DNA from: Actinomycetes bacterium
Lineage (GTDB): Bacteria; Actinomycetota; Actinomycetes; Propionibacteriales; Propionibacteriaceae
NCBI GenBank assembly: GCA_023432725.1
Contig: JAEYUH010000230.1
Location: forward strand, 1 to 13,660
DNA: 13,660 nt
Reading direction: 5' to 3'
Position numbers and translations under genes: made by a program. Below the pieces are notes generated by a model. The model was not told the DNA's origin. It worked only from the letters and a program-made list of their open reading frames with translations, and did not search any database. Of this stretch, positions 1 through 6,826 are shown in pieces (the stretch's first letter is position 1; the number at the start of each line of letters is the position of its first letter).

Positions 1-334
1 GCCACAGCATCAGCGCGCTGAGCAGCCGGAAGCCGGCGTGCGGCTCCATCGGAGCGTAGGCAGTGGCCACGTGCTCGGTGGTCTCGAGGATGATGTCCCC
101 GATCCGGTCCCGCAACAGCAGCAGGACGAGGAGCCCCGGGGCCACGACCACCAGCCGCACCAGACCGGCCGGCGCCCCCAGCCGGCGGGCGACGCCGGCG
201 AGGACGGCACTGGAACCGACCAGGGCGAGCGTCATCCACAGGTAGCTGCGGTCGGTGGTCAGCGGGAAGATCGAGACCGCGGAGAGCATCATCGCCGCCA
301 CCACCGCCAGGGTCAGGCGTTCGGCAGACGTCAT
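1..334 (-). CDS. Transglutaminase-like (TgpA/DUF3488-type) membrane protein, N-terminal part, cut by window edge
   Basis: Only the first 111 residues are present; the gene runs off the left edge. Translation from the ATG at 334 gives a multi-pass membrane protein start. Hydrophobic segments lie at about residues 7-26, 31-49 and 57-77, the last containing an unbroken run of leucines and valines. The start codon overlaps the TGA of the DUF58 gene (ATGA), so the two are translationally coupled. Large membrane proteins with an N-terminal DUF3488/TgpA helical bundle and a C-terminal transglutaminase-like domain are commonly encoded after moxR and DUF58 genes, and this N-terminus and position fit that family. 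The transglutaminase domain itself is outside the window, so the call rests on context and topology. It could be another polytopic membrane protein. The ribosome-binding site is weak, as expected for a coupled start. Confidence 0.7.
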   Translation of the reverse strand, partial: MTSAERLTLAVVAAMMLSAVSIFPLTTDRSYLWMTLALVGSSAVLAGVARRLGAPAGLVRLVVVAPGLLVLLLLRDRIGDIILETTEHVATAYAPMEPHAGFRLLSALMLW

Positions 335-1569
335 GGCCCACCACCCAGCATTCGCCAGGCCTGCTCGACCGAGGTTCCCATCGGCACCTTGACGCACCGC
401 CAGCCCGCCGCCTCGAGGAGCCGGAGGGCGTTGTGGCCGATCAGCGCGGGCTCGCGGACCAGCGCCCAGCAGGCTCTGTGGTCGCGCCGGGCATCAGCCA
501 GCGCGGCGGCATCGCGGTCGTCCAGCCGTGCCAGCAGCGCGATCAGCAGTTGGCCCCGGACTCCGGTCGGTGATCCCGCCAACGCCCGGTCGAGGGTGGT
601 CTGCCGGCTGAGTTCGAGGCCGGCCAGGCGTCGCAGCATGGCGGCGGTGGCGAGGGCCTTGCGGTCGGCCACGTCGACGGTACCGGCGGTGGTGTCGGTG
701 AGCGCCACCGAGAAGCCGTGGTCGATCAGGTGGCGGGCTATCGACGCCGCCGCCGACACCACCCACTCCAGCCGGGGCTCCGGCACCGCCGAGCTGTAGG
801 CGCCGGCCCGGTTGTCCACCAGCAGCACCGCGCTCGGATCCCAGGCCCGTTCCTCGCGACGCACCATCAGTTCTCCGGTGCGGGCGGTGGACCGCCAGTG
901 GATCCGGCGGACGTCGTCCCCGGGAAGGTACTCCCGCACCATCACGTCGTCCTGCCCGATCAGGCTGGTCTTCAGCACCGTCGACTCCATGGCGGTGCCG
1001 AGCCCTGAGGCGTCGCGCATCGATTCAAGGGGGTGCACCGCCGGCAGCGCGAGCACCTCCGCAGTGCCCGGCAGCACCTGGTGCGACCTGGCGAGACCGA
1101 GCGCGTCCAGCACGCTGCGGTGCAGCGGCCCGAGCCGGTGCCTGCCGCGCCAGGCCGGGGTGACCCGGTGGTCGATCCGGTGCCGGTCGAGGCCGAGCCC
1201 CATCGGGAACGTCGCCTCTCGCGGGCCGCGCAGGGCCCGCGCCCGCTCGTCGGAGTAGCTCGCGACCGCCCCGAGGCTGAGGCCATCGGTGTCGACCACG
1301 ATCCGGCTCACCACGTCCTCCCCGGAGGCCACCTCTTCGGGCGTCACGGTCCGCGCCACCCCGGGCCGGCCGGTGCTCAGCATCACGAGCACCCAGCTCG
1401 CCACCGGTAGGAAGACGAGGAAGAGGCCCGGCCACATCAGGTCGCGCTGGCCGGTCAGCCAGGCGAACACGCTCCACACCGCGCCACCGATCACCGTCAC
1501 CCACCCCTGCACCGTGAGGCCTGGCAGCGGGACGCCCCGCAGCCGGCCGGCGAGAGGTGAGGCGGCCAC
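331..1569 (-). CDS. DUF58 domain protein (VWA-like, membrane-anchored)
   Basis: A 412-residue protein from a GTG at 1569, two bases after the moxR stop, with an AGGA ribosome-binding sequence at 1577-1580. Two membrane helices lie near the N-terminus (about residues 22-40 and 45-65). The DUF58 signature follows at residues 211-225, reading VREYLPGDDVRRIHW, then a conserved ARTGEL stretch and LLVDNRAG near 249-256, which resembles the first strand of a von Willebrand A fold. DUF58 proteins are typically encoded beside MoxR ATPases and are thought to be partners or clients in assembling membrane or envelope complexes; the biochemical role is not established. An in-frame upstream extension to 1896 exists but would lie inside moxR and lacks family features, so I chose the GTG. 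The downstream overlap with the transglutaminase-like gene supports one operon. Confidence 0.88.
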   Translation of the reverse strand: MAASPLAGRLRGVPLPGLTVQGWVTVIGGAVWSVFAWLTGQRDLMWPGLFLVFLPVASWVLVMLSTGRPGVARTVTPEEVASGEDVVSRIVVDTDGLSLGAVASYSDERARALRGPREATFPMGLGLDRHRIDHRVTPAWRGRHRLGPLHRSVLDALGLARSHQVLPGTAEVLALPAVHPLESMRDASGLGTAMESTVLKTSLIGQDDVMVREYLPGDDVRRIHWRSTARTGELMVRREERAWDPSAVLLVDNRAGAYSSAVPEPRLEWVVSAAASIARHLIDHGFSVALTDTTAGTVDVADRKALATAAMLRRLAGLELSRQTTLDRALAGSPTGVRGQLLIALLARLDDRDAAALADARRDHRACWALVREPALIGHNALRLLEAAGWRCVKVPMGTSVEQAWRMLGGGP

Positions 1570-1571
1570 GG

Positions 1572-2543
<972 letters not shown>

Positions 2544-2572
2544 CGTGGGCTCCCTCCCGGTTGGCTGCCACC

Positions 2573-2578
2573 ACCCTA
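2573..2578 (-). promoter_or_regulatory. Candidate -10 element for the moxR operon
   Basis: On the minus strand the sequence TAGGGT lies about 30 bases before the moxR start. It fits the TANNNT pattern of actinobacterial housekeeping -10 elements and would give a 5' leader of roughly 20 nt. I found no convincing -35 at 16-18 bp spacing, so this is a weak prediction. Confidence 0.3.
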
Positions 2579-2636
2579 CGTGACCGTTCCGCACGGCAGG
2601 GAGGTGGAGCGGGCGGCCGTCGATCGCCCGTCGCTC

Positions 2637-2667
2637 TTGCCTTCGGTGGAGGGATGTGGAGTATGGT
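2637..2667 (+). promoter_or_regulatory. Candidate mraZ promoter
   Basis: TTGCCT at 2637-2642 and TATGGT at 2662-2667 make a plausible -35/-10 pair, although the 19-bp spacer is on the long side. Transcription would begin near 2674, leaving a leader of about 25 nt carrying the AAGGAGG ribosome-binding site of mraZ. The -10 lies inside the repeated TGGNG boxes, an arrangement suited to repression by MraZ. The position is inferred from pattern alone. Confidence 0.45.
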
Positions 2668-2681
2668 GGTGGAAAGTGGAG
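2646..2681 (+). promoter_or_regulatory. MraZ operator: four TGGNG boxes with 10-bp period
   Basis: TGGAG at 2647, TGGAG at 2657, TGGTG at 2667 and TGGAG at 2677 repeat at exactly 10-bp intervals, so all boxes face the same side of the helix. MraZ proteins of other bacteria are known to bind upstream of mraZ at short direct repeats of the TGGGN/GTGGNG type with 10-bp periodicity, which this matches. The boxes end 19 bp before the mraZ ATG and overlap the candidate -10. The likely effect is autorepression of the dcw operon. One further TGGAG sits at 2605, out of phase. Confidence 0.8.
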
Positions 2682-2700
2682 CGACGCGAAGGAGGCACCC

Positions 2701-3120
2701 ATGTTTCTGGGCACCTTCACGCAGAAGCTCGACGACAAGGGGCGGCTCATCCTGCCCGCGAAGTTCCGTGACCAACTCGGTGACGGCCTCGTGATCACCA
2801 GGCAGCAGGAGCGGTGCCTGGCGGTCTGGCCGACAGCCGTGTTCCAGGCGGAGGTTGAGCGGGCAGCGTCCGGGCCGGCCACGTCACGAGGCGTCCGGGA
2901 GTACCAGCGGATGGTGGCTTCCGGCGCCTCTGACGAGTCACCCGACAGCCAGGGCCGGGTGGTGGTGCCGCCGTCGCTGCGCCAGTACGCGGAACTGGTG
3001 AAGGACATCGTCGTGATCGGGGCGATCAACCGCCTCGAGGTGTGGGACGCGGCGAAATGGGCGGAGTACTCCGCCGAGCAGGAAGCGGCCTTCGCGGACT
3101 TGGACGAGGAGGTCGACTAG
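2701..3120 (+). CDS. mraZ: Transcriptional regulator MraZ
   Basis: A 139-residue MraZ, close to the usual family length. It has two tandem AbrB/SpoVT-like half-domains, each with the DxxxR signature: DDKGR at residues 11-15 followed by LILPAKFR, and DSQGR at 82-86 followed by VVVPPSLR. MraZ forms ring-shaped oligomers that bind repeated boxes upstream of its own gene and regulate the dcw cluster; the four boxes at 2647-2681 are the evident target. The ATG at 2701 has a strong AAGGAGG site at 2689-2695, five bases upstream. An earlier in-frame ATG at 2656 lies within the operator and would add 15 residues unlike the family, so it is not used. This is the first gene of the rightward cluster and is separated from rsmH by 146 bp that hold a palindromic element. 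Confidence 0.97.
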   Translation: MFLGTFTQKLDDKGRLILPAKFRDQLGDGLVITRQQERCLAVWPTAVFQAEVERAASGPATSRGVREYQRMVASGASDESPDSQGRVVVPPSLRQYAELVKDIVVIGAINRLEVWDAAKWAEYSAEQEAAFADLDEEVD

Positions 3121-3146
3121 CGGGCCTCGCGCCCGCCGAGGCGATG

Positions 3147-3240
3147 CGGCTCGTGGGTCGCGGCTTCAACCCGGGGTTCCCCTGGCGCACCTTCCCCGGT
3201 GCCAGGTGGGCTCCGGGTTGAAACCCCGGTGCACGAGTCG
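3147..3240. repeat. Nested palindromic element between mraZ and rsmH
   Basis: Three concentric inverted repeats fill most of the mraZ-rsmH gap. The outer arms are 3147-3155 and 3232-3240 (nine pairs including one G-U, core CTCGTG/CACGAG). The middle arms are 3165-3174 and 3213-3222 (TTCAACCCGG/CCGGGTTGAA, ten perfect pairs). The inner hairpin pairs 3181-3186 with 3201-3206 (CCTGGC/GCCAGG) and continues 3189-3191 with 3198-3200 past a 2-nt bulge, leaving a 6-nt loop. An alternative pairing of 3171-3178 with 3222-3229 (CCGGGGTT/AACCCCGG) competes with the middle stem. No U-tract follows, so it is not a classical terminator. It may be a dispersed palindromic repeat, an RNA control element or a weak attenuator; the sequence alone does not decide. 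Confidence 0.75.
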
Positions 3241-3266
3241 AAACCGAGACAGACACGAGGGTCGAG

Positions 3267-4238
3267 ATGGCAGTTCCGGAGGCGGGCCCCAGCCACGTCC
3301 CCGTGATGCGTTCCCGCATCGTGGAGTTGCTCGCCCCGGCTCTGCAGGAGCCGGGGTCGGTCTACCTCGACTGCACCCTCGGCCTCGCCGGTCACGCCAC
3401 GGCTGTCCTTGAGACCTGTCCGCAGGCCCGGCTGGTCGGGATCGACCGTGATCCGGCCGCCCTCGCCCTGGCCGGTGAGGCGCTGGCGAGGTTCGGGGAT
3501 CGCGTCCACCTCTACCAGGCCGTCTACCACGAACTGGACGAGGTGCTCGAGGAGGACGGCACCCCTGCCGTGCAGGCCATCTGCATGGATCTGGGGCTCT
3601 CGTCGCTGCAGATCGACACCGCCGAGCGGGGGTTCGCCTACGCCACCGACGCTCCGCTCGACATGCGCATGGACTCCGGCCAGGACCTGACCGCTGCCGA
3701 ACTGCTGCGCACGGCGGGAACCGCCGAACTGACGCGGATCCTGCGCGAGTACGGCGACGAGAACTTCGCCGACCGGATCGCACGCCGGATCGTCGCCGAG
3801 CGCGAGCGGTTGCCGATCGAGACCTCGGCCCAGCTGGTGGAGCTGATCACCGCCGCGATCCCCGCCGCTGCCCGGCACGCCCGCTCCGGCCACCCGGCGA
3901 AGCGGACCTTCCAGGCGCTGCGGATCGCCGTCAACGGCGAGTTGGACTCCTTGCGGGCCGCCCTGCCCGCAGCGCTCGACGCGCTCGCCGCTGGTGGCAG
4001 GCTCGCCGTGCTGGCCTACCACTCCGGTGAGGACCGCCTGGTCAAGCGTTGCTTCGCCGAGGCGACCGCCGACAGGGTGCCGCCCGGCCTGCCGGCGGTG
4101 CCGGACGCGCTGCGGGCAAGGTTCGGGCTGCTGACTCGCGGGGCGGAGCGTCCCGACGCCGCCGAGACCGAGGACAACCCGCGGGCTGCCGCCGCCCGGC
4201 TGCGCGCCGTCGCACGATTCCAGGAGGTCGCCGCATGA
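3267..4238 (+). CDS. rsmH: 16S rRNA (cytosine(1402)-N(4))-methyltransferase RsmH
   Basis: A 323-residue SAM-dependent methyltransferase that modifies C1402 in the decoding centre of 16S rRNA. Family landmarks appear in order: HVPVM at residues 10-14, the SAM-binding DCTLGLAGHA at 35-44, GIDRDP at 58-63, DLGLSSLQID at 108-117, PLDMRMD at 130-136, HPAKRTFQALRI at 209-220, and YHSGEDR at 251-257. The last normally reads HSLEDR, so Gly254 is an unusual substitution. The ATG at 3267 follows GAGGG at 3257-3261 with a 5-base gap. The stop overlaps the start of the ftsL-like gene (ATGA), so translation is coupled. The gene lies downstream of the palindrome at 3147-3240. Its placement next to mraZ is the standard dcw arrangement. 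Confidence 0.96.
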   Translation: MAVPEAGPSHVPVMRSRIVELLAPALQEPGSVYLDCTLGLAGHATAVLETCPQARLVGIDRDPAALALAGEALARFGDRVHLYQAVYHELDEVLEEDGTPAVQAICMDLGLSSLQIDTAERGFAYATDAPLDMRMDSGQDLTAAELLRTAGTAELTRILREYGDENFADRIARRIVAERERLPIETSAQLVELITAAIPAAARHARSGHPAKRTFQALRIAVNGELDSLRAALPAALDALAAGGRLAVLAYHSGEDRLVKRCFAEATADRVPPGLPAVPDALRARFGLLTRGAERPDAAETEDNPRAAAARLRAVARFQEVAA

Positions 4239-4852
4239 CCGCACTGCTCGCGCCGAAGCCGGACCGCAACGCCCCCGGCAGGCCGCAGCTGCGTCCGGTG
4301 GCCGCGCCGCGCCGCCAGATGCGGACGGCAGGCTTCATCGCCGTCGTCGCCGTCGTTCTCGGGCTGGGCATGGTGGGGGTGCTGATCCTCACCACCATGC
4401 TGCAGGACCAGGCCTTCGACGTGCAGCGGCGCCAGTCGGAGGCCGCGGCCCTTGCCAATGAGCTGTCGGACCTCGAGGCCCAGGTGGCCGATGCGCGCTC
4501 GATGCACACCCTCGCCGTGTCCGCCCAGCGGCTGGGGATGAAGCCGAACACCTACCCGGCCCAGCTTCGCCTGCCGGACGGCAAGGTGATCGGCAAGCCC
4601 GCGAAGGTGATGGGCGGTGAGGTGCCCAGCGTCCGCTACATCACCGAGGAGCGGGCGGAGAAGGAACTGAAGGCGCGCCACGCCGCCGAAGCGAAGCGGA
4701 AGGCCGAGGCCGAGGCGAAGAAGAAGGCGGAGGCCGAGGCCAAGGCCAAGGCTGAAGCCGCGAAGCAGGCGGCGCAGGAGCAGAAGAAGGCAGACGCGGC
4801 GAAGAAGGCCGACCCGAAGAAGAAGACCCGGGACGGTGGGGGCGACCGATGA
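4235..4852 (+). CDS. ftsL: FtsL-like divisome protein with long charged C-terminal tail
   Basis: A 205-residue bitopic membrane protein in the ftsL position between rsmH and ftsI. Residues 1-32 are basic and cytoplasmic, 33-55 form one membrane helix, and 57-100 form a heptad-like coiled coil, which is the FtsL/FtsB architecture. In well-studied bacteria FtsL pairs with FtsB and recruits or activates FtsW-FtsI at the septum from outside the membrane. Residues 138-199 are almost entirely Lys, Ala and Glu with a few Arg and Gln, an extension well beyond the core and reminiscent of a TolA-like helical stalk. The start ATG overlaps the rsmH stop and follows AGGAGG at 4222-4227; the stop overlaps the ftsI start. 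FtsL proteins diverge strongly, so the name rests on topology and position more than on sequence identity. Confidence 0.82.
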   Translation: MTALLAPKPDRNAPGRPQLRPVAAPRRQMRTAGFIAVVAVVLGLGMVGVLILTTMLQDQAFDVQRRQSEAAALANELSDLEAQVADARSMHTLAVSAQRLGMKPNTYPAQLRLPDGKVIGKPAKVMGGEVPSVRYITEERAEKELKARHAAEAKRKAEAEAKKKAEAEAKAKAEAAKQAAQEQKKADAAKKADPKKKTRDGGGDR

Positions 4853-6810
4853 GCCGTCCGCTCGACAGGTTCTTCTACGGCAAACCTGCCGGCGGCGGGA
4901 AGCCGGCCAAGGCGGCGAGGGCCTCGAAGTCCGAATCCCGCACCCAGAAGCCGCCGGCAAGCCGTCCGCCCACGCCCCGTCCACCGGGACGGCGACGCAG
5001 CCCCGCCGGCTCGGCCAGGCCGTGGCGGCAGCTGCCGCTGGCGCCGACGCTGGGTCGGCTGCGGGTCATGCTGATCGCCGTCGCCATGGTGTTCTCGCTG
5101 GCCGGGGGACGCGCCGTCCAGGTGCAGGCGGTGGACGCTGACGCGGTGGCCGCGGAGGCCGCCAAGGAGATCACCGTCACCCGCACGCTGCCCGCCTTCC
5201 GCGGTCAGATCACCGACCGCAACGGCGAGGTGCTGGCCTTCACCGAGGCGACCGTGACGGTGATCGCCGACCCCGACATGATCCGGACCAACGGCAAGTT
5301 CGACGAGCCCATGACCAGCCGTGACCAGGAGATCGCCGCCACCGCGCCGCAGCGGATCGCCGACCTGATGGCGGTGCACCTCGGCGGTGCGGCCGATGAC
5401 TACCTGCCGCGCCTCACCCAGCCGAACAAGCGGTACTCGATCGTTGCCCGCAACGTCTCGGCGGCGTCCTACAGCAACCTCGTGGCTGCGATGCGCGAGC
5501 AGAGCCTGATCGGTCTGCACCGCGAGAGCGCGCCCACCCGGCGCTACCCGAACGGGCAGGTCGCGGCCAACCTCGTCGGCTTCGTCAACAAGGAGGGGAA
5601 GGCGTCCGGCGGCCTCGAGCTCGCCCTCGACTCCACCCTGTCGGGCACCGACGGGCTCGAGGTCTTCGAGACCTCGCCCAACGGCAAGATCCCGCTCGGG
5701 GAGAACGAGCTGGTCCCGCCCCGTAACGGCCAGGACTACCGGTTGACCATCGACCTCGGGCTGCAGTGGCAGGCCGAACAGGTGCTCGCCGACCGGGTCC
5801 GGATCTCCGAGGCGGAGTCGGGCTCGATCATCGTGATGAACGTCAAGACCGGTGAACTGCTCGCCCTGGCGAACTTCCCGTCCTACGACCCCAACGACTA
5901 CGGCGCCTTCGACCCCGACAACCTCGGCAACCGGGCTATCACGGACGTGTACGAGCCGGGCAGCGTCCAGAAGGTGCTGACCTTCGCCGCCCTGCTGGAC
6001 TCGGGCACCGTCCGTCCCACCGACGTGGTGGAGATCCCCGGCCGGATCAAGTCGGGCAACGACTACATCGAGGACGCCTGGTCGCACGGCGAGGAGACGT
6101 ACTACGCGCGCGGCATCCTGGCCAAGTCGTCCAACATCGGCACGATCATGCTGGCGCGCAAGATGAAGAAGGCAGACCTCCAGGCCTACCTGGTCTCGTT
6201 CGGACTCGGGAAGAAGACAGGGATCGGCCTGCCGGGGGAGTCGGCAGGCATCCTGCCCGCCCCCGACATGCCCGACTACTCCCGCGACGGCCTCGCCTTC
6301 GGCGGCAGCGCCGTCGCGGTGACCGCGCTGCAGGAGGCCGCGGCCGTCGCAGCCGTCACCAACGGCGGCTTCTACAACCCGCCACGCCTGATCGCCTCGA
6401 CCGTGGACTCCGACGGGATGGTCAGCGAACTGCCCGGCGGCGAGCCGCGCCGCGTCATCTCCAAGGCCGCCTCGGCAGAACTGGTGTCGATGATGGAGGC
6501 GATGGTCACCAACAACGCGGCCGGCACCCTCGTCGTGGACGGCTACCGGACCGGCGCCAAGACCGGCACCTCGCAGAAGATCAACCCCAAGACGGGGGGA
6601 CGCAGCGGCATCGTCGGCTCGGTCATCGGGGTCGGACCAGTGGAGGATCCCCAGATCCTGGTGTACGCGGTGATCGACAACCCCAAGCGCGGTTCCTTCG
6701 GCGGCAGCGTCGCCGGACCGGCCTACCAGGACGTCATGCAACTCGCGCTCGCCCGCTATGGTGTGGCACCGTCGAAGTCGAAGTCACCGAAACTCCCGGT
6801 GTCCCCCTGA
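4849..6810 (+). CDS. ftsI: Septal peptidoglycan transpeptidase FtsI (class B penicillin-binding protein)
   Basis: A 653-residue class B penicillin-binding protein that crosslinks septal peptidoglycan as the partner of FtsW. Residues 1-70 are a cytoplasmic tail rich in Pro, Arg, Lys and Gly. One membrane helix lies at about 71-88, followed by a pedestal region beginning with RGQITDRNG. The transpeptidase domain has all three motifs: SVQK at 372-375 (nucleophile Ser372, inside EPGSVQK), SSN at 427-429, and KTGT at 571-574. No C-terminal PASTA repeat is present. The ATG overlaps the stop of the ftsL-like gene, with GGTGGGGG at 4835-4842 as the ribosome-binding site. murE follows after 16 bp. Position and motifs make it the divisome enzyme (FtsI/PbpB) and not an elongation PBP2. 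Confidence 0.95.
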   Translation: MSRPLDRFFYGKPAGGGKPAKAARASKSESRTQKPPASRPPTPRPPGRRRSPAGSARPWRQLPLAPTLGRLRVMLIAVAMVFSLAGGRAVQVQAVDADAVAAEAAKEITVTRTLPAFRGQITDRNGEVLAFTEATVTVIADPDMIRTNGKFDEPMTSRDQEIAATAPQRIADLMAVHLGGAADDYLPRLTQPNKRYSIVARNVSAASYSNLVAAMREQSLIGLHRESAPTRRYPNGQVAANLVGFVNKEGKASGGLELALDSTLSGTDGLEVFETSPNGKIPLGENELVPPRNGQDYRLTIDLGLQWQAEQVLADRVRISEAESGSIIVMNVKTGELLALANFPSYDPNDYGAFDPDNLGNRAITDVYEPGSVQKVLTFAALLDSGTVRPTDVVEIPGRIKSGNDYIEDAWSHGEETYYARGILAKSSNIGTIMLARKMKKADLQAYLVSFGLGKKTGIGLPGESAGILPAPDMPDYSRDGLAFGGSAVAVTALQEAAAVAAVTNGGFYNPPRLIASTVDSDGMVSELPGGEPRRVISKAASAELVSMMEAMVTNNAAGTLVVDGYRTGAKTGTSQKINPKTGGRSGIVGSVIGVGPVEDPQILVYAVIDNPKRGSFGGSVAGPAYQDVMQLALARYGVAPSKSKSPKLPVSP

Positions 6811-6826
6811 CCTGGAGCCCCCTGCC

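Noticed and set aside
38..799. 253-residue plus-strand open frame at the left edge
   Set aside because: Shadow of the transglutaminase-like and DUF58 genes on the minus strand; Arg/Ser/Gln-rich with no domain.
2544..3029. N-terminal extension of the MoxR open frame across mraZ
   Set aside because: It would be antisense to mraZ and its operator and does not resemble MoxR; the GTG at 2543 has a good ribosome-binding site.
3147..3240. Rho-independent terminator for mraZ
   Set aside because: The palindrome is not followed by a U-tract and the downstream genes have no obvious promoter of their own, so full termination here is unlikely.
3121..3266. Small gene in the mraZ-rsmH gap
   Set aside because: Frames through the gap are open only because of base composition; none has a start with a ribosome-binding site, and the palindrome explains the sequence better.
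4636..6741. 701-residue open frame antisense to the ftsL-like gene and ftsI
   Set aside because: Its composition (Gly, Arg, His, Asp, Val) is typical of a shadow frame in high-GC DNA; it has no recognisable domain, and the opposite strand carries clear FtsI motifs.
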